Part shown: positions 1-11,392 of the stretch, one piece after another
How positions within the stretch are numbered: position 1 is the stretch's first letter
How the letters are laid out: each line of letters starts with the position of its first letter
Source of the DNA: Melaminivora sp034675505
Lineage (GTDB): Bacteria > Pseudomonadota > Gammaproteobacteria > Burkholderiales > Burkholderiaceae_C
Direction: 5' to 3'
DNA length: 64,000 bases
NCBI GenBank assembly: GCA_034675505.1
Contig: JAUCDD010000045.1
Coordinates: 128,143 to 192,142, forward strand
The notes under the pieces: generated by a model
Database searches by the model: none
Told to the model about the DNA's origin: nothing
The model's input: only the letters and a program-made list of their open reading frames with translations
Translations under genes and position numbers: made by a program

Positions 1-266
<266 letters not shown>

Positions 267-293
267 GAGCCTCCCTCCCGACCCCGACCCGGA

Positions 294-320
294 CCCCGGC
301 CCCAGCGCCGGGGTTTTTTT
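294..320 (+). terminator. Intrinsic terminator of rpoD
   Basis: A perfect 7-bp stem CCCCGGC (294-300) / GCCGGGG (307-313) with a six-base loop is followed by seven T residues. It lies 27 bases after the rpoD stop codon and is a classical rho-independent terminator. Confidence 0.9.
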
Positions 321-395
321 GTCCCGGGGCCTGGAAAATGGACCCGTGATTCAACAGCCTGGGGCAATCCTGGCGCCGGGGTGAAGCTACCAAAC

Positions 396-424
396 TTGTA
401 GCACTTCGATTTCCGCGCTATATT
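396..424 (+). promoter_or_regulatory. Candidate sigma-70 promoter for the HxlR-like gene
   Basis: TTGTAG (396-401) and TATATT (419-424) are spaced by exactly 17 bases, about 88 bases before the start codon at 512. The fit to the consensus is good in this GC-rich background, but the assignment is by eye only. Confidence 0.5.
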
Positions 425-511
425 GCTATCGTTTTGCACATGGGAGCCGGCAACAGGCCCGTAAGGCCAGCCAGCCCCCGCTTATTCAACCCGTTCCAAG
501 GAGACGCGTTC

Positions 512-817
512 ATGAGTTCCAAGGAAAACGCCGCCGTCAACCAGCTGTTCGAGAAACTCGAGCGCCGCTATGCGCTGCGCGTGCTCTGGGCGTTGCGCGA
601 CGGCCACCCGCAGACCTTCCGCCTGCTGCAGGACAGCGTCGGCGGCATCACGCCCAATACGCTCAACACCCGCATCAAGGAGCTGCGCGAAGCCGGCCTG
701 CTGGACCATGGCAGCGACGGCTACACCGTCACCGCCACCGGCCAGGACCTGCTCAAGCGCCTGTCCGACGTGCAGGCCTTCGCCACCCGCTGGGCGGCGG
801 CGCGCACGAAGAAATAG
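512..817 (+). CDS. HxlR-like winged-helix transcriptional regulator
   Basis: This is a 101-residue protein predicted to bind DNA. The start ATG 512 is chosen because AAGGAG lies at 498-503; an in-frame upstream ATG at 434 has no such site. Residues about 10-90 read as a winged helix of the HxlR/MarR type: LFEKLERRYALRVLWALRDG, then a recognition-helix segment GGITPNTLNTRIKELREAGLL and a wing with SDGYTVTATGQDLL. HxlR proteins are small one-domain regulators that often sense redox or aldehyde stress through Cys residues. No cysteine is seen in this protein, so the signal is unknown. It stands alone between rpoD and an FKBP gene, with its own candidate promoter. Confidence 0.75.
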   Translation: MSSKENAAVNQLFEKLERRYALRVLWALRDGHPQTFRLLQDSVGGITPNTLNTRIKELREAGLLDHGSDGYTVTATGQDLLKRLSDVQAFATRWAAARTKK

Positions 818-857
818 CCCGCCCGGGCGGGCGCCGGCGCCCTGCAGGGCAGTTTTT

Positions 858-903
858 CAGTGTTTTACGGCTCCTGCCGGCGCCCAATGCCGACATATAG
901 CTA
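858..903 (-). repeat. TAGCTA-type intergenic repeat, copy 1
   Basis: Read on the minus strand it starts TAGCTATATGTCGGC, with CGCCGGC at positions 22-28. It matches the 46-base family also found at 16870, 22731, 30158, 49380 and 57034. It lies between the HxlR-like gene and the FKBP gene, and its AT-rich end directly precedes the ribosome binding site of the latter. Confidence 0.5.
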
Positions 904-930
904 TCATTTTTGAATAAAAAGGAATTCTCC

Positions 931-1290
931 ATGGCCTTCACCACCACCCCCTCGGGGCTGCAATACGAAGACTCCAGCGTGGGCGATGGCGCCGAGGCGC
1001 GCGCCGGGCAGTCGGTGCGCGTGCACTACACCGGCTGGCTGCACCAGGACGGCCAGCAAGGCGCGAAATTCGACTCCAGCCGCGACCGCGGCGATGCGTT
1101 CGAGTTTCCCCTGGGCGCAGGCATGGTCATCAAGGGCTGGGACGAAGGGGTCCAGGGCATGAAGGTCGGCGGCCGCCGCACCCTGATCATCCCCGCAGCG
1201 CTGGGCTACGGTGCGCGCGGCGCCGGCGGCGTCATCCCGCCCAACGCAACGCTGCAGTTCGACGTCGAGTTGCTGGGCGTCGGCGCATAA
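931..1290 (+). CDS. FKBP-type peptidyl-prolyl cis-trans isomerase
   Basis: A 119-residue single-domain FKBP. It is expected to isomerise X-Pro bonds in the cytoplasm, as no signal peptide is present. The fold is clear: VRVHYTGWL near residue 32, FDSSRDRGDAFEFPLGAGMVIKGWDEG, then LIIPAALGYGARGAGGVIPPNATLQFDVELL at the end. These hold the aromatic and hydrophobic residues that line the FKBP pocket. ATG 931 follows AAAAAGGA (917-922). A TTG at 910 in the same frame lacks a ribosome binding site. The gene is monocistronic, with an intrinsic terminator 30 bases after its stop. Confidence 0.93.
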   Translation: MAFTTTPSGLQYEDSSVGDGAEARAGQSVRVHYTGWLHQDGQQGAKFDSSRDRGDAFEFPLGAGMVIKGWDEGVQGMKVGGRRTLIIPAALGYGARGAGGVIPPNATLQFDVELLGVGA

Positions 1291-1320
1291 GCAAGCGCCC
1301 GGCCCCGCCGCCCGACCGCC

Positions 1321-1348
1321 AACGGCCCTGCAAGGGCCGTTATTTTTT
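1321..1348 (+). terminator. Intrinsic terminator of the FKBP gene
   Basis: A perfect 9-bp stem AACGGCCCT (1321-1329) / AGGGCCGTT (1333-1341) with loop GCA is followed by A and six T residues. It sits between the FKBP gene and the convergent gene at 1381-1866. Confidence 0.9.
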
Positions 1349-1380
1349 GCCGCCGGCCGGGAGCGTGAGGGGATGCCAGG

Positions 1381-1866
1381 TCAGTCGAACAGCGCGCTGG
1401 CCAGGGGCGCGTACTTGGCCTCGCCGACGGCCTCGCGGATCTGGGGCGCCAGCTGCGCCAGCTGCTCATAGCCCGTCGTGCCCTCGATGGCCAGGTTCAG
1501 GCGGAAGCCGCGCAGGCCCATGCCGGCCGTCAGGCCGATGGCCAGCGGGTAGGCCGTCTGGTAGCGCTGCATGGGCGTGCGCCCGGAAGCATCGGGCGCA
1601 GGCGCGGCGGCCGCTGCCGCACCGGGCGCGGGGGCAGGCCCGGGTGCTGGCGCTGGCGCACCGGACGCCAGCAGGCCTTGCTCGACCATGGCCTGCACAT
1701 CCTCCGCCGTCACGCCCATGGCGCCCGTGGCGGCCAGCACCTCCTGCAGAGCGCGCTTGCCGTCGAACAGGATGAGCGCCGTGCGCTGGCGCGGCGTGAG
1801 CCCGGCACCCGCGCCGTGGCGCTCCTTGAGTGCCAGCTGGCCCGCCTGGGTCTTTGCAAAAATCAT
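1381..1866 (-). CDS. Conserved hypothetical protein, 161 residues
   Basis: I do not recognise this family. The protein has an N-terminal part of about 65 residues (LTPRQRTALILFDGKRALQEVL, which looks helical), a Pro/Ala-rich linker of about 30 residues, and a C-terminal helical part (ATPLAIGL-like, here AYPLAIGLTAGMGLRGFRLNL). No signal peptide or membrane helix is obvious. ATG 1866 is preceded on the minus strand by AGGAGAA. It lies 126 bases downstream of the symporter gene on the same strand and may be read with it. The two-part design with a flexible linker suggests a small regulatory or adaptor protein; that is inference only. Confidence 0.7.
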   Translation of the reverse strand: MIFAKTQAGQLALKERHGAGAGLTPRQRTALILFDGKRALQEVLAATGAMGVTAEDVQAMVEQGLLASGAPAPAPGPAPAPGAAAAAAPAPDASGRTPMQRYQTAYPLAIGLTAGMGLRGFRLNLAIEGTTGYEQLAQLAPQIREAVGEAKYAPLASALFD

Positions 1867-1992
1867 CGGCTCGCTTCTCCTGAGGGCCCGTGGGCGTTGG
1901 TGCGTGAAATTCGCACGGATGCCGGCGCCTGTGAATGGGGCGCAACCCGGCCCCGGGGCGGCGCGCGCCGGCCGGGCGGGCCGGGGCCTTCC

Positions 1993-4078
1993 TCACAGCC
2001 CGTCGGGCACGACGCGCCGGGCCTGGCCGGGCCGGGTGGCCAGGCTGACCAGCACCGCGGCCGCCAGCCCCGCCGGCACGCCAAAGACCCCGGCCGAAAT
2101 CGGCTGTATGCCCAGCCACAAGCCGTGCACCAGCAGCGCACCGGGCACCAGCTCGCGCACCCACTCCACCTGCGACAGCAGGTAGTACAGCGTGATGCTC
2201 AGGCCGGCCAGCATGCCCGCCACCGCGCCGGCCCGGGTGGTGCCGCGCCAGAAGATGCCCAGCACCATGGCCGGCACGAAGGCCGAGGCGGCGATGGAGA
2301 ACGAGGCCGAGACCATGGGCAGGATCTCGGACGGCTTGAGCGAGGCCACGAAGGCGGCCGACAGGGCCACCACCAGCAGCGTGAACTTGGTCAGGATCAC
2401 GCGCTGCTCGGGCGAGGCGCGCTTGCCGGTTTCCTGGAAGTACAGGTCGCGCACCAGGGCGTTGCTGATGGTCAGCAGCAGCCCGTCGGCGGTGGACAGC
2501 GCAGCCGCCAGCCCGCCGGCGGCAACCAGCCCGGAGATGACGTAGGGCAGCCCGCCGATCTCGGGCGTGGCCAGCGCGATCAGGTCGGCGCCGAAGCGGA
2601 TCTCGCCGAACTGCACGATGCCGTCGCCGTTCATGTCCTCCACCGAGACCAGCGCCGCGTCCACGCGCGACCACTGCGCCAGCCAGCCCGGCAGCTCGTC
2701 GAAGCGGATGCCCACCAGGTCGTTCATGACCTCGAACTTGACCAGCGCCGCCAGCGCCGGCGCGCTCAGGTACAGCAGCGCGATGAACACCAGCGTCCAG
2801 GCCACCGAGGTGCGCGCGCCGGCCACCGAGGGGGCGGTGTAGTAGCGCGTGAGCAGGTGCGGCAGCCCGGCGGTGCCGACCATCAGGCAAAACATCAGCG
2901 CCAGGAAATTGCGCCGGCTCAGCTCGAAGGCCTGCTGCTGCGCCGGCGTGCCGTGCGGGTCGCCGGCGAAGGCCTGGCTGTGGCGCGGCAGCCCGCCCAG
3001 CAGCCTGGCGCGCTCGTAGTTGGCGTGCATTTCGCGCGTCCAGCGCTCGCGCGCGGCGGCCGGCTCGCGCGGCATGGCCGCCAGCTCGCGGCTGGCGGCG
3101 ACGATCAGGCCCACATCGGCGTTCTGGGCGCGCAGGCGCTGGATGCGCGCACTGGCCTCCAGGCGTTCGCGCTCCAGTGCAGCGGGCACGTCGCCCAGGC
3201 GCCGCTCGTAGTCGCGCGCGCGCTGCAGGTAGGCCGCCACGACCTCGTGCTCGGCGGGGTCGGCCAGCAGGCGCACCTCCAGGCCCGCGATCTTGTCGAT
3301 CTGCGCCCCGGCCACCAGCGGCGCCGCCGGGTTGCCCAGCTGCTTGTAGGCCAGCCAGGACACCGGGATCAAGAATGCCAGCAGGATGACCACGTACTGC
3401 GCCAGCCTGCGTCCAGGTGATGGCGCGCATGCCGCCCAGGAAGGAACACAGCAGCACCCCGCCCAGCCCCAGCATGATGCCGATCTCGAACTGCACGCCG
3501 GTCAGGCGCGAGGCGATCAGGCCCACGGCGTAGATTTGTGCCACCACGTAGGTGAACGAGCACAGCACCGCCGACAGCGCCGCGAGGATGCGCGGCCAGC
3601 GCCCGCCAAAGCGCACCTGGAAGAAGTCGGGCACCGTGTACAGGTTCATGGCGCGCAGGTGCGGCGCGATCAGCATCGCCACCAGCACGAAGCCGCCCGT
3701 CCAGCCCAGCAGGTAGGCCAGGCCGCCGGCTTGTCCCGGTGCGCCGGCGAACCCCTGCAGGTACAGCGCGCCCGACAGGCTGATGAAGGACGCGGCGCTC
3801 ATCCAGTCGGCGGCTGCGGCCATGCCGTTGTAGATGGGCGGGATGCGCCGGCCGGCGACGTAGTATTCCTCGGCGTCCGTGGTGCGGCCATAGACGCCGA
3901 TCACGGCGTAGGCCATGACGGTCAGGAACAGGAAGATCGGCCCGATCCACTGGCGCGACAGGCCGCTGTACTCGGCCCAGGCCATGGCGCCGATGAACAC
4001 CAGCAGCCCCGCCACGTACAGCAGCAGCGCCCGGTTCAGGCGCTGCATGTAGGAGCGCGGCAACCGCCCTTCAGGCAT
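1993..4078 (-). CDS. Sodium:solute symporter (VC_2705/ActP-like), with a frameshift
   Basis: A large membrane carrier of the sodium:solute symporter family, resembling the VC_2705 and acetate permease (ActP) group, which import short organic acids. The first part (residues 1-224) includes VYGRTTDAEEYYVAGRRIPP and ADWMSAASFISLSGALY; it breaks near 3405 inside GGMRAITWTQ and continues in another frame at YVVILLAFLIPVSWLAYKQL. Removing one base near 3405 restores a protein of about 694 residues. The middle part carries the insert AGDPHGTPAQQQAFELSRRN typical of this subgroup. Its start overlaps the DUF4212 gene by 8 bases. The break is most likely a sequencing error, since both halves are fully conserved. 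Confidence 0.85.
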
Positions 4079-4382
4079 CGGCAGGCGCGGTGCGGCGGGC
4101 GGCTTCGAGCTCCTGGCGCTCGAAGCGGTTCATCGCCAGGCAGTAGGCCCAGACGATGGCGATGAAGATCAGCACCGCGCCCTGGGACGCCAGCCAGTAG
4201 CTGAACGACCAGCCGGCGACGCCGAACTGCAGCTCACGCGCGAAATAGCTGGCCCCGAACGACACCAGCGCCCACACCAGCAGCAGCGCCGCCTTGAGCC
4301 ACAGGTGGCGCACATCGTGCAGGTCGGGCGCGAACAGCGTCTCGCCATGCTCCGGCTCGGTGGTCAGGCGGCGCTGGGGCAT
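4071..4382 (-). CDS. DUF4212 protein, small subunit of the sodium/organic-acid symporter
   Basis: A 103-residue membrane protein with two predicted helices (about residues 28-50 and 63-85), including VRHLWLKAALLLVWALVSFG. DUF4212 proteins are encoded immediately before VC_2705-type symporters and are regarded as their small partner. This gene begins only 16 bases after the ppsA stop codon and overlaps the symporter start by 8 bases. That places it in one transcription unit linking PEP synthase to carrier genes. Confidence 0.88.
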   Translation of the reverse strand: MPQRRLTTEPEHGETLFAPDLHDVRHLWLKAALLLVWALVSFGASYFARELQFGVAGWSFSYWLASQGAVLIFIAIVWAYCLAMNRFERQELEAARRTAPADA

Positions 4383-4398
4383 GGCGCGCTGCGGTGGG

Positions 4399-6794
<2,396 letters not shown>

Positions 6795-7046
6795 GGGAAA
6801 GCTCCAGAAGTTGAAACCGGGTCTGCGCCTGCCAGGGCGGATGCACGCGGCGTGCTGCCTGGCGGGCGGGTGTCCATGCGGGGGCGGCTTTGCTGTTGTG
6901 GTTGTGGGCCGGCGCAGTGCATGGAGGAAGGGGATGCGGGAATAATCCGCGCCATTGTAGTGGCCGCCCCCGGGCGCGCCCCTGCCCTGCCGCCACCGTC
7001 CACGCGGGCCGCCCGCCGGAATTTCCCAACGCCTTGCCTGCACCCC

Positions 7047-7877
7047 ATGCTGCCCTCCCACACCCGCACCGTGTTCTATATCTCCGACGGCACCGGCATC
7101 ACCGCCGAGACCTTCGGCAACGCCATCCTGGCGCAGTTCGACATCCGCCCGCGCCATGTGCGCCTGCCCTTCACCGACACCGAGGACAAGGCCCACCAGG
7201 TGGTGCGCCAGGTCAACCACACGGCCGAGCTGGAGGGCACCAAGCCCATCGTCTTCACGACCCTGGTCAACCCCAACGTGCTGGCCATCATCCAGGAGGG
7301 CTGCCGCGGCATGCTGCTGGACATGTTCGGCACCTTCATCCGGCCGCTGGAGGCGGAGCTGGGCGTCAAGTCGCACCACCGCGTGGGGCGCTTCTCGGAC
7401 ATCAGCATGTCCAAGGAGTACAGCGACCGCATCGAGGCCATCAACTTCAGCCTGGACCACGACGACGGCCAGAGCCACCGCGACCTGGAGGGCGCCGACG
7501 TGATCCTGGTGGGCGTGTCCAGGAGCGGCAAGACGCCCACCAGCCTGTACCTGGCCATGCAGCACGGCCTGAAGGTGGCCAACTACCCTTTGATCCCCGA
7601 GGATTTCGAGCGCCGCCAGCTGCCCCCCGCCCTGGCGCCGCACAGCAAGAAGATCTTCGGCCTGACCATAGACCCGCAGCGCCTGGCCGAGATCCGCAAC
7701 GAGCGCCGCCCGGGCTCGAAATACGCCAACCTGGCCAACTGCCGCTACGAGATCAGCGAGGCCGAGGCCATGATGCGCCGCTCGGGCATCCGCTGGCTCT
7801 CCTCCACCACCAAGAGCATCGAGGAGATCGCCACCACCATCTTGCAGGAGGTGCGGCCGGAACGGCTGCAGTATTGA
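7047..7877 (+). CDS. ppsR: PEP synthase regulatory protein (bifunctional kinase/pyrophosphorylase)
   Basis: A 276-residue DUF299-family protein that inactivates PEP synthase by ADP-dependent phosphorylation of a threonine and reactivates it by phosphate-dependent phosphorolysis. The sequence begins MLPSHTRTVFYISDGTGITA, holds the nucleotide-binding loop GVSRSGKTPTSLYLA around residue 156, and ends with STTKSIEEIATTIL. Length matches the family. It sits divergently beside its target ppsA, the usual arrangement in many Proteobacteria. ATG 7047 is the first Met of the conserved N-terminus. Confidence 0.95.
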   Translation: MLPSHTRTVFYISDGTGITAETFGNAILAQFDIRPRHVRLPFTDTEDKAHQVVRQVNHTAELEGTKPIVFTTLVNPNVLAIIQEGCRGMLLDMFGTFIRPLEAELGVKSHHRVGRFSDISMSKEYSDRIEAINFSLDHDDGQSHRDLEGADVILVGVSRSGKTPTSLYLAMQHGLKVANYPLIPEDFERRQLPPALAPHSKKIFGLTIDPQRLAEIRNERRPGSKYANLANCRYEISEAEAMMRRSGIRWLSSTTKSIEEIATTILQEVRPERLQY

Positions 7878-7884
7878 GCTGAGC

Positions 7885-7907
7885 GAACGGGCGCGCGGCG
7901 CCCGTTC
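7885..7907. terminator. Symmetrical hairpin between convergent genes
   Basis: A perfect 10-bp stem GAACGGGCGC (7885-7894) / GCGCCCGTTC (7898-7907) has a 3-base loop, eight bases after the ppsR stop. No T-run follows on the plus strand (CAAAATTT), so it is not a textbook intrinsic terminator, though its position between convergent genes suits a terminator or RNA-stabilising role. Confidence 0.45.
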
Positions 7908-7922
7908 AAAATTTATAGCAAA

Positions 7923-9119
7923 CTATCGTTCACGCGCGCCGGCATCAAGGCTTTTTTCTTGAATTCCGGCGCTGCGCCTGCTGCCCAGCCACAGCAGCGC
8001 CCCCCAGCTCGCCAGCGCCATGGCCGCCAGCCAGGCCAGGTGCGGCAGCACGGCGGCCAGGGGCGCGCCGGCCTGGTTCAGGCGCAGCGAGGCCTGGATG
8101 CCGGCGGTGCTGGGCGAGAGCCAGCGCAGCCAGGCCAGCGGCTCGGGCAGCGCCTCGGACGGCCAGGTGAAGCCGCCCAGGAAGGCCAGCGGGATGGAGG
8201 TGAACATCAGCAGCTGCAGCGCGCGCTCGCGCTCGGCCAGCCACCAGCCCACCAGGCAGCCCAGCCCCGCCACCGCCGGCGTGAACACCGCCAGCAGCGC
8301 CAGGGCGCCGGCCGGGTTGCCACCGCGCGGATAGTCCTGCAGCACGAAGATCCAGCCGAAATAAAACAGCCCGGCCAGCCAGCCCGGCGCGCACAGCGCC
8401 AGCAGGCGCGCCAGCCACTGGCGCGGCGCGGCGTGCGCCTGGCCCGCTTCGCGCCAGCCGCCCACCAGCATGGCGCTGCCCATGAGCAGCGTCTGCTGCA
8501 GGATCAGGATCGCCACCGCCGCCACCACGAAGCTGCCGTAGCCCTCGGTCGGGTTGAACAGCGCCACCGACTGCAGCTGCACCGGCGCGCGGCTGGCGCC
8601 GGCCTGCAGGGCGCTTTGCCCGCCGGCCTGCAGCCGGCGCAGCTGCACCCCGGCCGACACCGTGCCGAACGCCTCGGCAAAGCCGTACTGCACCTGCTTG
8701 GCCGCCAGCGGGTAGGCGCCGTTGGCATAGACCGGCACCACCGCCTCGGCCGCGCGCAGCACGTCGCGCTTGAAGTCGCGCGGGATCAGCGCATAGCCCT
8801 GCACCCGGCCCGCCAGCAGGGCGGCGCGGGCCTGGCCTTCATCGGCCGTGACCAGCACCGGCTCGATGCGCGGGCTGGCCTGGGCAAAGCGCAGCATCTG
8901 CCGCGCCAGGCCGGAGGCGTCCTGCACCACCAGCGCCACCGGCACGCGCTGCACCACCTCGGGCGCATAGAACCAGGGGTAGAAGAACCCGTAGAGCACC
9001 GGCGCGCCGAACAGCAAGAGCGCCACGCCCTTGTCGCGCAGTAGCGCGGCCAGGCTGCCCAGCCACAGCGCCGCGAAGCCCTGCGGCTGGCCTGCCCCGG
9101 GGGCCGGGCGGCGCGGCAT
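7923..9119 (-). CDS. ABC-2 type permease, second of a pair
   Basis: A 398-residue membrane protein of the ABC-2/YhhJ type. It has one N-terminal helix (about 35-55), a large periplasmic part (about 60-200) with VPVALVVQDASGLARQMLRF, and a cluster of C-terminal helices starting at VVAAVAILILQQTLLMGSAM near residue 212, with the typical FTWPSEALPEPLAWL loop before the last helix. Such permeases work in YbhFSR-like exporters of drugs or lipids. The gene starts directly after the stop of the permease gene 9120-10319 and is the last in a TolC-HlyD-permease-permease run. No ATP-binding subunit is encoded nearby. Confidence 0.85.
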   Translation of the reverse strand: MPRRPAPGAGQPQGFAALWLGSLAALLRDKGVALLLFGAPVLYGFFYPWFYAPEVVQRVPVALVVQDASGLARQMLRFAQASPRIEPVLVTADEGQARAALLAGRVQGYALIPRDFKRDVLRAAEAVVPVYANGAYPLAAKQVQYGFAEAFGTVSAGVQLRRLQAGGQSALQAGASRAPVQLQSVALFNPTEGYGSFVVAAVAILILQQTLLMGSAMLVGGWREAGQAHAAPRQWLARLLALCAPGWLAGLFYFGWIFVLQDYPRGGNPAGALALLAVFTPAVAGLGCLVGWWLAERERALQLLMFTSIPLAFLGGFTWPSEALPEPLAWLRWLSPSTAGIQASLRLNQAGAPLAAVLPHLAWLAAMALASWGALLWLGSRRSAGIQEKSLDAGARER

Positions 9120-10319
9120 CTAGCGCGCCCCCCAGCGCGCGGGCAGCGCCCGGGCGCGCAGCAGCGCGGCCGTGGCCAGCGCCAGCAGCGCCAGCGTGGC
9201 CAGCGCCAGGCCGGCCACCACCGGCAGCGACTGCACCAGGGGCGCGCCCATCTGCCACTGCTCGAGCTGCAGCCGCGCGTAGTGGGTGTAGGGCATGGCC
9301 TCGGCCCAGGTGCGGGCGCCGCCGCTCATGGCCAGCAGCGGGAACCCCACGCCGCTGAAGGCAAAGGCCGGCGCCGACAGCAGCCCCGCGCCCGACAGCG
9401 CCGTGCGCAGCGACAGCGTGCCCGCCGCCAGCAGCGCCCCGGCCGCCAGGCTGACGGCGACCAGCAGCGCCAGCGCCAGCGCGATCCAGGCCAGCGAGCC
9501 AGCCACCGTCCAGCCGCGCAGCTGCGACAGGTAGACCAGGCCGGCCATGCCGCACAGCCACAGCGAGGCCAGCGGCAGGCCCAGCTTGCCCAGCAGCGCC
9601 GCCAGCACCTGCGCGGCGCCCGGCCGCGCGGGTCGCTGCGCCTGCGGCGCTGCATCCAGCCACTGGCCCAGCGTGCGGTCGCGCAGCTCGCGCCCCACGG
9701 TCCAGGCGCCGGCCGTCATCGCCAGGATGTGCAGCAGCGCCGGCAACAGCGTCGCCGCCAGGAACTGCTCGTAGTTGGTGGAGACGTTGAACAGCGCCAC
9801 CAGCTGCGTGCGGATGGGCTCCAGCCGCACCTGCAGCACCTGCGCCGGCGTGCCGCGCCGCGCCGCGGCCTGCATCTGCACGCCCGCCGACAGCGTGCCC
9901 ACCACCTGGCGCACGTCGCGCTGCACCAGGCTGGAGGCGGTGGCCAGCTGCGCGTTGTGCAGCAGCGTGACGCTGGCGGCACCGCCGCGCTGCACGTCGC
10001 GCCCGAAGTGCGGCGGGATGTGCACCACGCCGTAGACCTGCATGCGCTGCAGCGCGTCCTGCGCCTCGGCGCGGCTGAGCAGCTGCGCCCGCACCGCCAG
10101 GCCCGGCGTCGCGTCCAGCATGCGCACCAGCTGGCGCGCGAGGGCGGAGCCGTCCTCGCTCCACACGCCGATCGGCAGGCGCTGGGGCTGGCCGGCGGTG
10201 AAGATCCAGCACATCAGCGCCACCGCCAGCAGCGGCACCCAGGTGAGCATGGCCAGGTCGCGCGGGCGCGTGCGCAGCAGGCGCCACTCGCGCCGCGCGC
10301 TGGCGCGCAGCAGGTTCAC
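9120..10319 (-). CDS. ABC-2 type permease, first of a pair
   Basis: A 399-residue membrane protein of the same type as its neighbour: an N-terminal helix (LAMLTWVPLLAVALMCWIF), a periplasmic domain with ALQRMQVYGVVHIPPHFGRD, then C-terminal helices from about residue 180. It starts at GTG 10319, which overlaps the stop of the HlyD-like gene by four bases (GTGA), so the two are translationally coupled. The two permeases probably form a heterodimer. The domain layout matches YhhJ/YbhR/YbhS, partners of an ATPase that is missing here. Confidence 0.85.
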   Translation of the reverse strand: MNLLRASARREWRLLRTRPRDLAMLTWVPLLAVALMCWIFTAGQPQRLPIGVWSEDGSALARQLVRMLDATPGLAVRAQLLSRAEAQDALQRMQVYGVVHIPPHFGRDVQRGGAASVTLLHNAQLATASSLVQRDVRQVVGTLSAGVQMQAAARRGTPAQVLQVRLEPIRTQLVALFNVSTNYEQFLAATLLPALLHILAMTAGAWTVGRELRDRTLGQWLDAAPQAQRPARPGAAQVLAALLGKLGLPLASLWLCGMAGLVYLSQLRGWTVAGSLAWIALALALLVAVSLAAGALLAAGTLSLRTALSGAGLLSAPAFAFSGVGFPLLAMSGGARTWAEAMPYTHYARLQLEQWQMGAPLVQSLPVVAGLALATLALLALATAALLRARALPARWGAR

Positions 10320-11392
10320 ACGCCGCCCTCGACGATGACGCTCATGCCCGGGCGCGCGCCCTCGATGGGCGCGAGCGGGCGCGCATGCACCTCGAAGGTG
10401 CGGGCGTCGAACCCCTGGCTGCCGCGCGTGGCGCGCCAGGTGGCGAAGTCGGGCAGCACGCCCTGGTAGTACACCTCGAACTCGGCCGTGCGGCCCGCCA
10501 GCGCCGGCAGCCGGGCCGTGAAGCGCTGGCGCATGGCAAAGCGCGGCAGGTCGTCCTCACGCACGTTCAGCACCACCCACTGGTCCTGCAGGTCGACCAC
10601 CGTCACCACGGCCACGCCCTGGGGCGAGAGCTCGCCCACGCGCGCCAGCACCTTGGCCACCTCGCCGCCCACGGGGCTGCGCAGCTGCGTCTCCTGCTGC
10701 GCCGCCTCGACCTCGGCCACGGCGCCGGCGGCGCGGCGCGTCTGGGCCGCGGCGGCCGCCCGGTCCTCGCTGCGCGCGCCGCTGGCGGCCAGCTCGTACT
10801 GCGCCCGCGCCGCCTGCGCCTGCGCGCTGGCGGCGCGGGCGTTGGTCTGGGCCTCGTCGCGCTTTTGCGCCGACACCAGGCCCTGGCCGTACAGGCTCTG
10901 CACGCGCTTCCAGGACGTCTCGGCCAGCTCGGCGGCGGCCTGGGCGCGCTGCCAGGCCAGGCGCGCCATGCTCACCTCCTCGGGCCGGGCGCCGCGCGCG
11001 GCCTTGTCGGCCTGGGCCTGGGCGGCATCGCGCGCGGCCTCGGCCTGCGCCAGCTTGGCGCGCACCTCGGGGCTGTCCAGCTCGATCAGCAGCGCCCCGG
11101 GCTCGATCTGCTGGCCTTCCTTGACGGCGACCCGCGCGATGCGCGCCGTGACCTTGCCGGCCACGTCGGTTTCGCGTGCCTCCATCTGGCCCTGGAAATA
11201 TGGCGTGGGCGGCTGCGAGGCACGCCAGAAGCCCCAGGCGACGAAGGCCAGCAACGCCAGTCCGGCCAGCAGCAAGCCCCACGGCCGCCGCGGCGGCGGC
11301 GCGGCCGGGTGCAAAGGCGGGGGCACCGGGCTGGGCCGTGGGCTGGGCGGGGGCCTGGACGCGGGCGCGGACTCGGGGGGCGTGGTGCTCAT
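10316..11392 (-). CDS. HlyD-family periplasmic adaptor protein
   Basis: A 358-residue membrane-fusion protein that would bridge inner-membrane permeases to TolC. A Pro-rich N-terminus is followed by one membrane anchor (RPWGLLLAGLALLAFVAWGF, about residues 37-56), a barrel-sandwich half-motif (VTARIARVAVKEGQQIEPGA), a long coiled-coil rich in Ala, Gln and Glu (about 115-220), and the second half-motif LRSPVGGEVAKVLARVGE. ATG 11392 overlaps the TolC-like stop (ATGA) and its own stop overlaps the next start (GTGA), so it is the middle gene of a tightly coupled export operon. Confidence 0.9.
   Translation of the reverse strand: MSTTPPESAPASRPPPSPRPSPVPPPLHPAAPPPRRPWGLLLAGLALLAFVAWGFWRASQPPTPYFQGQMEARETDVAGKVTARIARVAVKEGQQIEPGALLIELDSPEVRAKLAQAEAARDAAQAQADKAARGARPEEVSMARLAWQRAQAAAELAETSWKRVQSLYGQGLVSAQKRDEAQTNARAASAQAQAARAQYELAASGARSEDRAAAAAQTRRAAGAVAEVEAAQQETQLRSPVGGEVAKVLARVGELSPQGVAVVTVVDLQDQWVVLNVREDDLPRFAMRQRFTARLPALAGRTAEFEVYYQGVLPDFATWRATRGSQGFDARTFEVHARPLAPIEGARPGMSVIVEGGV

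Noticed and set aside
1993..4078. The symporter as a true pseudogene
   Set aside because: It has one surplus base only, conserved sequence on both sides, and the same kind of break occurs in essential genes of the window.
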